Source: Pseudomonas sp. WS 5079
Lineage (GTDB): Bacteria; Pseudomonadota; Gammaproteobacteria; Pseudomonadales; Pseudomonadaceae
Assembly (NCBI RefSeq): GCF_012985465.1
Contig: NZ_JAAQWN010000011.1
Span: 114,524 to 178,523 of the forward strand
DNA: 64,000 bases
Reading direction: 5' to 3'
Part shown: positions 45,907-53,563 of the stretch, piece by piece
How positions within the stretch are numbered: the stretch's first letter is position 1
How the letters are laid out: each line of letters opens with the position of its first letter
Program-made: the position numbers and the translations under genes
The notes under the pieces: model-generated
What the model saw: the letters and a program-made list of their open reading frames with translations, nothing else
What the model was told of the DNA's origin: nothing
Databases searched by the model: none

Positions 45907-46391
45907 TCGAAGATCTCCATCAGGGGCCGTTCGTAGGCCTGCTTGAAGTGCTCGATAAACTGCGCTTCGTCATCCAGGTCGAACACGTGCAGCAACAGGA
46001 TGCTGCGGTCCAGGGCCAGTTCCGACCACACGGTGCCGGGGGTCACGCTGGTGATCATCGACAGCACCGCCAGGCCGTTGGCGTCACGCAGGTCCAGGGG
46101 GATTTTGACAAAGCGCGAGCGCGGCGGCCGTGTACCGCAGGTCAAGACGCCCCACGCCACGTGCAGGTTGGAGATGATCACATCGCGCCCGACCAGGAAG
46201 AACAGGCCAATGATCACCCCGGGGCGGCGGATACGCACCGGCAGTGGGCGCAGCGGCGCCATCATCAGCGGCGCGAGCAGGCCCAGGAGCGCCCCCAGCA
46301 GCAGGTTGCCGGGGCTGATCGACAGGTTCAGCACCAGCCACAGCACCCACAACGCCAATGACAGTAACGGGGCAGGGAACAGGCGCTTCAT
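45903..46391 (-). CDS. phaE: Monovalent cation/proton antiporter subunit E (MnhE/PhaE)
   Basis: The product is 162 aa. It starts with hydrophobic helices (LLSLALWVLWLVLNLSIS) followed by the soluble MnhE domain with MITSVTPGTVWSEL. The ATG at 46389-46391 overlaps the phaD stop by four bases; a longer frame upstream is a shadow of phaD. Confidence 0.93.
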   Translation of the reverse strand: MKRLFPAPLLSLALWVLWLVLNLSISPGNLLLGALLGLLAPLMMAPLRPLPVRIRRPGVIIGLFFLVGRDVIISNLHVAWGVLTCGTRPPRSRFVKIPLDLRDANGLAVLSMITSVTPGTVWSELALDRSILLLHVFDLDDEAQFIEHFKQAYERPLMEIFE

Positions 46392-48070
46392 GGCTGCACC
46401 TCCACGGCGGCGGCCTGGGCTTGCGGGCTGAGCACCGGGCGCGTGGCCATGACGGCCATGACGTAGTGCTCGGGGTTGTTCAGGCTGGCGGCAGTGTCCT
46501 GGGTAAAGCGCATGAGCATTTCTGCCTTGAAGGTCAGGCCAATCGCCAGGCCAAGCAAGACGAAGATCGGGATGCACTCAAAGCGGCGCAGCAGCGGCGA
46601 GGGCCGCTCTTCTGGGGTCCAGAAGCGCTGGATGCCCAGGCGCGCAAAAGCGATCAGCGAGGCCAGGCCCGAGAAGATCAACAACGCCACCAGGCCCCAG
46701 GCTGCCGGGCGAATCGGCGCATCCACGGCCTGGCCCAGGCCCAGCGGGTTGATCAGCGCGCTGAGCAGGCTGAGCTTGCCGATAAACCCCGACAGCGGCG
46801 GCATGCCGATGATCAGCAGGGCGCAGGCAATAAAGCTCAGGCCCAGGAACGCCATGGTCCACGGGATGACCTGGCCGACCACGGCCTTTTGCTCATCGTC
46901 CAGGTTGGTGCCCTTGGGCGGGTGCAGGGATTCGACTGGCCGTGGCAACACTTCGATTTCATCGTCCAGGGGCAGCTCGTTGGCCGAGCGCGAGCGTTCG
47001 ACCAGTTCGGCCAGCAGGAACAGCGCGCTCAACGCCAGGGTCGAGCTGACCAGATAGAACAGCGCGCCGGCCGTCAGGCTGGGCTGGGCGAAGCCTACCG
47101 CCGACAGCAGGATGCCCGCCGAGACCAGGATGCTCAGGCTCGCCATGCGCTCCAGGCGCTGGGCGGCGAGCATCGCCAGGGCGGCGCAGAGGATGGTGGC
47201 CATGCCGCCGTACACCAGCCAGTCGCCGCCAAACAGCGCCGAGGCGCCGGCTTGCCCGGAAAACAGTAGGGTCCACAGGCGCAACACGGTGTACACGCCG
47301 ACCTTGGTCATGATCGCAAACATCGCCGCTACCGGCGCGCTGGCCGAGGAGTAGGCCGGCGCCAGCCAGAAGTTCAAAGGCCACATGCCGGCCTTGGCCA
47401 GGAACGCGGTGGCGAGGATCGCCGCGCCGGCATGCAGCAGGCCGCGATCGGCTTGCGGGACCAGCGGGATCTTGAGCGCCAGGTCAGCGAAATTCAGGGT
47501 GCCGGTGACCCCGTAGATCAGCGCCGCACCAATCAGGAACAGCGACGAAGCCAGCAGGTTGATCGAGATGTAATGCAGCCCCGACGACACCCGCGCCCGG
47601 CCCGAACCGTGCAACATCAAGCCGTAGGACGCGGCCAGCAGCACCTCGAAGAACACGAACAGGTTGAACAGGTCGGCGGTGAGGAAGGCACCGTAGAGGC
47701 CCATCAACTGGATCTGGAACAGCGCATGGAAACTGGTGCCGGCGCGGTCCCAGCGGGCCATGGCGAACAGCAGGGCGCTGACGCCGATGATCCCGGTGAG
47801 CACCAGCATCAGGGCCGACAGTTGATCCACCACCAGCACGATGCCGAACGGCACCTGCCAGTTGCCCGGCAGGTAGACGCCGATGGAGGCGGGGCCGCCT
47901 TGTTGCGTCCAGTACAGCATCAACATCGCGATGCCCAGGCCGGTCATGCTCGACAGCAGGTTGATCTTGGCCTTGAGCGGGCGGTGTTTCTCGCCCAGCA
48001 TCATCATCAGCGCAGCGGTCAGCAACGGCAGCAGGATCGGCGCGATGATCAGTTGGTTCATCCAGCTCAT
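46388..48070 (-). CDS. phaD: Monovalent cation/proton antiporter subunit D (MnhD/PhaD)
   Basis: The product is 560 aa of the NuoN/MrpD proton-translocating type, with about 14 transmembrane helices. The conserved glutamate lies in FVFFEVLLAASYGL and the lysine in AFLAKAGMWPLNFWLAPAY. An insert of about 45 charged residues (DDEIEVLPRPVESLHPP region) lies before the last helices, as in other Pha-type D subunits. It overlaps phaC by four bases. Confidence 0.94.
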   Translation of the reverse strand: MSWMNQLIIAPILLPLLTAALMMMLGEKHRPLKAKINLLSSMTGLGIAMLMLYWTQQGGPASIGVYLPGNWQVPFGIVLVVDQLSALMLVLTGIIGVSALLFAMARWDRAGTSFHALFQIQLMGLYGAFLTADLFNLFVFFEVLLAASYGLMLHGSGRARVSSGLHYISINLLASSLFLIGAALIYGVTGTLNFADLALKIPLVPQADRGLLHAGAAILATAFLAKAGMWPLNFWLAPAYSSASAPVAAMFAIMTKVGVYTVLRLWTLLFSGQAGASALFGGDWLVYGGMATILCAALAMLAAQRLERMASLSILVSAGILLSAVGFAQPSLTAGALFYLVSSTLALSALFLLAELVERSRSANELPLDDEIEVLPRPVESLHPPKGTNLDDEQKAVVGQVIPWTMAFLGLSFIACALLIIGMPPLSGFIGKLSLLSALINPLGLGQAVDAPIRPAAWGLVALLIFSGLASLIAFARLGIQRFWTPEERPSPLLRRFECIPIFVLLGLAIGLTFKAEMLMRFTQDTAASLNNPEHYVMAVMATRPVLSPQAQAAAVEVQP

Positions 48071-48411
48071 TCCTTGGGCTCCCGGCCGTCCACATGGTCA
48101 GTGCCGGTCAGTCCCCGGGACGCCAGCAGCACCACCAGGAACAGCGCGGTCATGGCGAAGCTGATCACAATCGCCGTCAGCACCAGGGCCTGGGGCAGGG
48201 GATCGGTGTAATTGAGCAGGTCCTGGGGCACACCGTCCTTGATGATCGGTTCCTTGCCGATAAACAGGCTCCCCATGCTGAAGATGAACAGGTTGACCCC
48301 ATAGGACAACAGGCACAGGCCCATCACCACCTGGAACGTCCGTGGCCGCAGCACCAGCCAGACGCCGGAGGCCGCCAGGACCCCAATGGCAATTGCGATG
48401 ACTTCTTCCAT
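48067..48411 (-). CDS. phaC: Monovalent cation/proton antiporter subunit C (MnhC/PhaC)
   Basis: The product is 114 aa with three transmembrane helices and the NuoK-like MrpC pattern (LLSYGVNLFIF, DPLPQALVLTAIVI). The start shares one base with the phaAB stop. In the complex it sits between subunits A and D. Confidence 0.94.
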   Translation of the reverse strand: MEEVIAIAIGVLAASGVWLVLRPRTFQVVMGLCLLSYGVNLFIFSMGSLFIGKEPIIKDGVPQDLLNYTDPLPQALVLTAIVISFAMTALFLVVLLASRGLTGTDHVDGREPKE

Positions 48412-51338
48412 CAGGCAGCAGCTCCTTGTGGTGGCGTGGCGGCGGCTTTCGCCTGGTTGCCGGGTTTATGGGCCCGCACCGATTGGTGGCCAAGGGCGGT
48501 GAGCATCAGCAGGGTCGAGCCGACCACCATGGCGTACACACCCACGTCAAAAAACAGCGCGCTGGCGATATGGATGTCGCCCAGCACCGGCAAGCTGAGG
48601 TGCAGGGTGCTGGTGGTGAGGAACGGGTAGCCGAAGAACAGCGCGCCAAGCCCGGTCAAGGTTGCCGACAACAGGCCGAAGCCCATCCAGCGCATCGGCC
48701 GCAGGTTCATCTGCGCCTCGACCCACTGGGTACCGGCGACCATGTATTGCAGGATAAACGCCACCGACATCACCAGCCCGGCGACAAAACCGCCGCCCGG
48801 CTGATTGTGGCCGCGCATGAACAGGTAGAACGACACCACCAGGGCAATCGGCAGCAGCAGGCGCACCAGCACCGCGGGCACCATCATAAAGCCCAGGGCG
48901 GTGTCGCTGGCCTGGCGTGGGTTGACCAGGTCGGTGTCCACGTCCGGCGCCAACAGCCGCTGTTGCGCGGGCAGTTGCTCGCTTTCCTTGGGCGGGCGGA
49001 AGCGCCGTAGCAGCGCATACACCGTCAAGGCCACGGCGCCGAGCACGGTGATTTCGCCCAGGGTATCGAAGCCCCGGAAGTCCACGAGCATCACATTCAC
49101 CACATTGCTGCCGCCGCCTTCAGGCAGGGCGCGGCTGAGGTAGAACGAGGAAATATCGTTGGGGGTCTGGCGGGTGAGCATCGCATAGGACAACAGCGCC
49201 ATGCCGCCACCGACCACGGTCGACAGCAGCAAGTCGCGCAAGCGGCGAATGCGCGCCTTGCGCAACGAACTGGGGAGTGGCGAGACCTCTTCGATCCGCC
49301 GTGGCAGCCAGCGCAGGCCCAGCAGGATCAATACCGTCGTCACCACCTCGACCACCAGTTGCGTCAGCGCCAGGTCCGGCGCGGAGAACCAGACAAAAGT
49401 CACGCAGGTCATCAGGCCGCACACGCTGACCATGGTCAGGGCCGCCAGCCGGTGGTACTTGGCTTGCCAGGCGGCGCCCAGGGCGCAGGCAATCGCCAGC
49501 AGCCACAGGGTGACGAACACGATGGAGCCAGGGATCTTCGGCCGGTCGCCCCAGCTCAGGCTGGTGCCCAACATGGGGATCATCCCGGCGATCACCGCCA
49601 CCAGCACCAGCAGGAACAATTGGGTCTGCAGGCGCTTGGTGCTGATGCGTTTCTCGACCTTGCGCACGCCACGCATCATCACCACCAGGCAGCGCTCGAA
49701 CATGCGCTTGCCGTTGAAGTAGCTGATGATCGGCGGGTACTTGAAGCGTCCGCGCTTGAGTTGCTTGCGCAGCAGCAGGTACAGGACCACGCCGCCGGTC
49801 ATGGCCACCAGGCTCATGATCATCGGGGCGTTCCAGCCGTGCCAGATCGCCAGGCTGTACTGGGGCAACACGCCGCCGACCACCGGCAGGGCGGCAGCGG
49901 CGAGGATCGAACCGACCACCTGGGCCGGGAAGATCCCCACCAGCAGGCAGGTAAACACCAGCAACTCGACCGGTGCGCGCATCCAGCGTGGCGGTTCGTG
50001 GGGCGTGTGCGGCAGGTCGGTGGCGGCCGGGCCGAAGAACACATCCACGGTGAAGCGCAAGGCATAGGCCACGCTGAAGGTGCCGGCGATGGTCGCGATC
50101 ACCGGCAGGGCGATTTCCACCCACTGGGTCGAGGAGATGAATACCGTCTCGGCGAAGAACATTTCCTTGGACAGGAAGCCGTTGAGCAACGGCACCCCGG
50201 CCATGGAGGCGCTGGCGACCATGGCCAGGGTCGCGGTAAACGGGATCAGGCGCACCAGGCCGCTGAGCTTGCGGATATCGCGGGTGCCGCTTTCGTGGTC
50301 GATGATGCCCGCGGCCATGAACAGCGAGGCCTTGAACGTAGCGTGGTTGAGGATATGGAACACGGCGGCGACGGCGGCCAGCGGGCTGTTGAGGCCCAGC
50401 AGCAGGGTGATCAGGCCCAGGTGACTGATAGTGGAGTAGGCCAGCAGGCCCTTGAGATCGTTCTGGAACATCGCGCAATACGCGCCGAGCAACAGGGTCA
50501 GGGCGCCGGCACCGCCGACCATCCAGAACCACTCTTCGCTGCCCGACAACGAGGGCCACAGGCGGGCCAGCAGGAACACGCCGGCCTTCACCATCGTGGC
50601 CGAGTGCAGGTAGGCCGACACGGGTGTCGGTGCGGCCATGGCGTGGGGGAGCCAGAAGTGGAAGGGGAATTGCGCGCTTTTGCTCAGGGCACCGATCAGG
50701 ATCAGCGTCAGCAGGATGGGGTAGAGGGAGTGGGCACGGATCTGGTCACCGGCGGCGAGCACCTGGTCCAGATCGTAACTGCCGACGACATGGCCGAGCA
50801 GCATGACCCCCGCCAGCAGGCACAACCCGCCTGCACCGGTGACCATCAGCGCCATATAGGCCCCCCGGCGCGCATCGGAGCGGTGGTGCCAATAGCCGAT
50901 CAACAGGAACGAGAACAGGCTGGTCAGTTCCCAGAAAAACACGATCTGGATCAGGTTGCCGGAGATCACCAACCCGAGCATCGCGCCCATGAACGCCAGA
51001 AAAAACGCGAAGAAACGCGGCACCGGATCATCCGGCGACATGTAATAGCGGGCGTACAAAGACACCAGGCTACCGATGCCCAGTACCAGCATCGAGAACA
51101 GCCAGGCAAAGCCATCCATGCGCAACACAAAGTCCAGGCCCAGGCTGGGCAGCCAGGAAAATTCTTCGCGGATCACGCCACCGTCGGCGATCTGGGGGTA
51201 GAGCAGGGCGACTTGTACGGTACCGACCAGAGCCACAAGGCCGGCCAGCAGGGATTCAGTATTACGTGCGTTATGCGGCAGCAAGGCCGCCAGACAGCTG
51301 CCGATGAAAGGCAGAAGCAGTAGAACTATCAGGGACAT
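48411..51338 (-). CDS. phaAB: Fused antiporter subunits A and B (MnhA-MnhB / PhaAB)
   Basis: The product is 975 aa. The first ~800 residues are the NuoL/MrpA-type subunit with about 20 helices, including the FWELTSLFSFLLIGYW glutamate helix and SKSAQFPFHFWLPHAM. The last ~150 residues are an MnhB domain (MRGHNQPGGGFVAGL). The A-B fusion places this among group 2 systems such as Sinorhizobium Pha and Pseudomonas Sha, which exchange K or Na for protons and support alkaline and salt tolerance. It is the first gene of the operon, which is likely transcribed from 51.34-51.45 kb. Confidence 0.95.
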   Translation of the reverse strand: MSLIVLLLLPFIGSCLAALLPHNARNTESLLAGLVALVGTVQVALLYPQIADGGVIREEFSWLPSLGLDFVLRMDGFAWLFSMLVLGIGSLVSLYARYYMSPDDPVPRFFAFFLAFMGAMLGLVISGNLIQIVFFWELTSLFSFLLIGYWHHRSDARRGAYMALMVTGAGGLCLLAGVMLLGHVVGSYDLDQVLAAGDQIRAHSLYPILLTLILIGALSKSAQFPFHFWLPHAMAAPTPVSAYLHSATMVKAGVFLLARLWPSLSGSEEWFWMVGGAGALTLLLGAYCAMFQNDLKGLLAYSTISHLGLITLLLGLNSPLAAVAAVFHILNHATFKASLFMAAGIIDHESGTRDIRKLSGLVRLIPFTATLAMVASASMAGVPLLNGFLSKEMFFAETVFISSTQWVEIALPVIATIAGTFSVAYALRFTVDVFFGPAATDLPHTPHEPPRWMRAPVELLVFTCLLVGIFPAQVVGSILAAAALPVVGGVLPQYSLAIWHGWNAPMIMSLVAMTGGVVLYLLLRKQLKRGRFKYPPIISYFNGKRMFERCLVVMMRGVRKVEKRISTKRLQTQLFLLVLVAVIAGMIPMLGTSLSWGDRPKIPGSIVFVTLWLLAIACALGAAWQAKYHRLAALTMVSVCGLMTCVTFVWFSAPDLALTQLVVEVVTTVLILLGLRWLPRRIEEVSPLPSSLRKARIRRLRDLLLSTVVGGGMALLSYAMLTRQTPNDISSFYLSRALPEGGGSNVVNVMLVDFRGFDTLGEITVLGAVALTVYALLRRFRPPKESEQLPAQQRLLAPDVDTDLVNPRQASDTALGFMMVPAVLVRLLLPIALVVSFYLFMRGHNQPGGGFVAGLVMSVAFILQYMVAGTQWVEAQMNLRPMRWMGFGLLSATLTGLGALFFGYPFLTTSTLHLSLPVLGDIHIASALFFDVGVYAMVVGSTLLMLTALGHQSVRAHKPGNQAKAAATPPQGAAA

Positions 51339-51455
51339 AGGCTTCTAATCTGCGGTGGTTTGGGATGCATCATACGTGCCGGAAACCGGATTACCAAACG
51401 GCAACCTGTGGCAGGATCCTACAAGATGGACCGAAAACCCCTATCTGTCGCGCTG

Positions 51456-51471
51456 TAGGAGCCGGCTCCTA
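51456..51471. repeat. Collapsed REP palindrome over the EamA stop
   Basis: TAGGAGCCGGCTCCTA is a perfect 16-bp palindrome made of the two outer ends of a GTAGGAG-type REP without its spacer. It supplies the stop codon (TAG, minus strand, 51469-51471) of the EamA gene. Confidence 0.6.
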
Positions 51472-52368
51472 TAGGGAAACGGGCTTTTGCTCCCGCGTCT
51501 TTATCTCGCTGACAATCACCGCCGCCACAATCAACACCGCGCCGAGCATGGCAATCGGCGGGAAACGCTCGCCGGCAATCCGCCCGATTATCCCGGCCCA
51601 CACCGGTTCACCGGCATAGATCAGGGTGGCGCGGGTGGGCGAGACGCTTTTCTGCGCCCAGTTCATCGCCAGTTGAATCACCGCGCTGGTCAGGCCCAGG
51701 CCCACGGCGCTGAACAGCAGTACCCAGGAAAAGTCCGGCAATGCCTCGCCCGTGGGCACTACCAGCAGGAACGACAGCAACGAGGCGGTGGCCAGTTGCA
51801 CCACGGTCACCCGGCGCACATCCACCTGGCCGGCATAGGCGCTGATCAGGATGATTTCGGCGGCAATTGCGATAGCACCGATCAAGGTGGCGATTTCGCC
51901 GGGGCTGAAATTCAACGATGCGCCGGCCGGTCCGGTCAAAAGCATCAGGCCGGCGAAGGCCAGCATGATGCCAATGCTCGGCATCAACCCCGGGCGCCGT
52001 CCCAGCACCAGCCATTGCAGCAGCGGTACAAAGGGCACGTAGAGCGCGGTGATAAACGCCGACTGGCTGCTGAGGATGGTCTGCAGGCCAATGGTTTGCA
52101 GGCCGTAGCCAAACATGATCGCGGTGCCGATAAACACGCCGGCCTTGAGCTCAAAACGTGTCAGGCCACACAGGTTGCGCAGGGAAAACAAGCCGACCAC
52201 CAGTGCCGCCGCGGCAAAGCGCAAGCCGACGAAGAACATCGGCCCGCTGACGGTCATGGCATGTTGCACCAGGATAAACGTGCCGCCCCAGATCATGGTG
52301 ATCAGCACCAGCACGCATTCGGCTTTGCTGAAGCGGGAAAACAATGGGGAGGCGGTCGAGGTGGTCAT
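51469..52368 (-). CDS. EamA-family (DMT) exporter
   Basis: The product is 299 aa with ten transmembrane segments in two EamA repeats: ITMIWGGTFILVQHAM in the first and LIYAGEPVWAGIIGRIAGERF in the second. DMT members export amino acids, metabolites or drugs. It is divergent from an XRE-cupin regulator, a common pairing in which the regulator controls the exporter. The ATG at 52366-52368 opens shortly before the first helix; longer starts are unlikely. The substrate is unknown. The stop overlaps a REP remnant. Confidence 0.88.
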   Translation of the reverse strand: MTTSTASPLFSRFSKAECVLVLITMIWGGTFILVQHAMTVSGPMFFVGLRFAAAALVVGLFSLRNLCGLTRFELKAGVFIGTAIMFGYGLQTIGLQTILSSQSAFITALYVPFVPLLQWLVLGRRPGLMPSIGIMLAFAGLMLLTGPAGASLNFSPGEIATLIGAIAIAAEIILISAYAGQVDVRRVTVVQLATASLLSFLLVVPTGEALPDFSWVLLFSAVGLGLTSAVIQLAMNWAQKSVSPTRATLIYAGEPVWAGIIGRIAGERFPPIAMLGAVLIVAAVIVSEIKTREQKPVSL

Positions 52369-52423
52369 GGCGGCTCTGGTCTTGCACAGGAAGGGCGCGG
52401 AACGCACAATGCGCCGCAGCTGG

Positions 52424-52435
52424 GCAGTATACTGC
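52424..52435. promoter_or_regulatory. 12-bp palindrome in the EamA/XRE-cupin divergent region
   Basis: GCAGTATACTGC is a perfect palindrome in the 92-base gap between the exporter and regulator starts. It also contains a TATACT -10-like core. It is a plausible site for the XRE-cupin protein. Confidence 0.45.
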
Positions 52436-52460
52436 GCAACCCCACCAAGTGAGCAATATA

Positions 52461-53024
52461 GTGCACAAAGAAAATCCGCAACGGGCCTCGGTCCTGCAGC
52501 ACGTCAGCCAGAACGTTCGACGCCTGCGCCACGCCGCCGAACTGAGCCAGACAGCCCTGGCAGAAAAGTCCGGGGTCAGCCGGCGCATGCTGGTGGCCAT
52601 CGAGGCGGGTGAAAAGAACGTCAGCCTGTCCACCCTCGACCGCGTGGCCGAAGCCCTGGACGTGGCCTTCAGCGACCTGATCCAGGCCCCCGACGCCCGT
52701 GACCACAGCCGCATCAACGAACTGGCCTGGGCCGGTGAGATCGATGGCAGCAAGGCCGTATTGCTGGCCAAGGCCACCGCCCGGCGTGAGGTGGAGCTAT
52801 GGGAATGGCGCCTGGAACCGGGCGATCGCTATTGCCCGGACCCAGACCTGGAAGGCTGGAGCGAGCAGTTGTTCGTGTTCGAGGGCAGCCTGACCCTGGT
52901 AGTGGATGACGTCGAAACCACCATCGCCGCCGGCGAGTTCTTTATGTTTCCCAGCCACCAGCCCCATGCCTATCGCAATGAGGGCCCAGTGGCGGTGCGC
53001 TTTATCCGCAACGTGGTGATCTAG
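52461..53024 (+). CDS. XRE-family regulator with C-terminal cupin domain
   Basis: The product is 187 aa. An HTH_3 domain covers residues ~14-70 (RLRHAAELSQTALAEKSGVSRRMLVAIE), followed by a cupin (~110-180) ending in HQPHAYRNEG. This is the PuuR/SutR-type layout. The start is a GTG at 52461; no ATG is in frame before the HTH. It is divergent from the EamA exporter and probably controls it. The coding end overlaps the cupin gene by four bases on the opposite strand. Confidence 0.88.
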   Translation: MHKENPQRASVLQHVSQNVRRLRHAAELSQTALAEKSGVSRRMLVAIEAGEKNVSLSTLDRVAEALDVAFSDLIQAPDARDHSRINELAWAGEIDGSKAVLLAKATARREVELWEWRLEPGDRYCPDPDLEGWSEQLFVFEGSLTLVVDDVETTIAAGEFFMFPSHQPHAYRNEGPVAVRFIRNVVI

Positions 53025-53398
53025 ATCCACACATCATTCTGCTGGGTCCGCTCGCCGCCCTGATTGCCGGTGTTCAACACGCCGCAGGGTTCGACCAGCA
53101 GCAACTTCACCTCGCCGTCGGCATACGGTTTGTGCTCGACGCCCCTGGGCACCACAAACATCTCGCCGGTGCCGATCTGTACCGCGCCATCGCGAAAATC
53201 AATGCGCAGCGCGCCTTCGAGGACGATAAAGGTCTCGTCGGTGTCCGCGTGGCTGTGCCAGATAAAATCCCCCTCGATCTTCACCACCTTGAATTGGTAG
53301 TCGTTCATCTGCGCGATGACCTTGGGTGTCCATTGCTCGCTGAACAGGCTGTATTTTTGCGCAAAGTTGATGGCGGTGTAGGAGGGCATGGCAGTCAT
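53021..53398 (-). CDS. Small single-domain cupin
   Basis: The product is 125 aa from the ATG at 53396-53398; a second in-frame ATG lies three codons later. The cupin motif 1 is HSHADTDETFIVLEGALRI and motif 2 includes GEMFVVPRGVEHKP. The two histidines and the glutamate needed for metal binding are present. It is a small cytoplasmic cupin, perhaps an isomerase or a small-molecule-binding protein. It overlaps the XRE-cupin stop tail-to-tail and is divergent from the Fur-box receptor operon, so it may share regulation with that cluster. Confidence 0.82.
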   Translation of the reverse strand: MTAMPSYTAINFAQKYSLFSEQWTPKVIAQMNDYQFKVVKIEGDFIWHSHADTDETFIVLEGALRIDFRDGAVQIGTGEMFVVPRGVEHKPYADGEVKLLLVEPCGVLNTGNQGGERTQQNDVWI

Positions 53399-53493
53399 CT
53401 CAGGTGATCGAAGCCTGACATTAAGTGCCACGTGAGAGCGGGTATTGAATGATCGTGCGATTGTCAGGTTAAAAGAAACGTTATATTGTATCC

Positions 53494-53512
53494 CTTGAGA
53501 TCGATTCTCAAG
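53494..53512. promoter_or_regulatory. Fur-box-like operator of the metallophore-type cluster
   Basis: CTTGAGATCGATTCTCAAG is a 19-bp palindrome with perfect seven-base arms. TTGAGA...TCTCAA matches the strong core of pseudomonad Fur sites. It lies about 50 bases before the receptor ATG and about 95 from the divergent cupin start. Confidence 0.75.
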
Positions 53513-53563
53513 TGTTGCCGGGCTTGAGGTCGATACGTTTTTTTTCGGCTCAAGGGATTGCAG

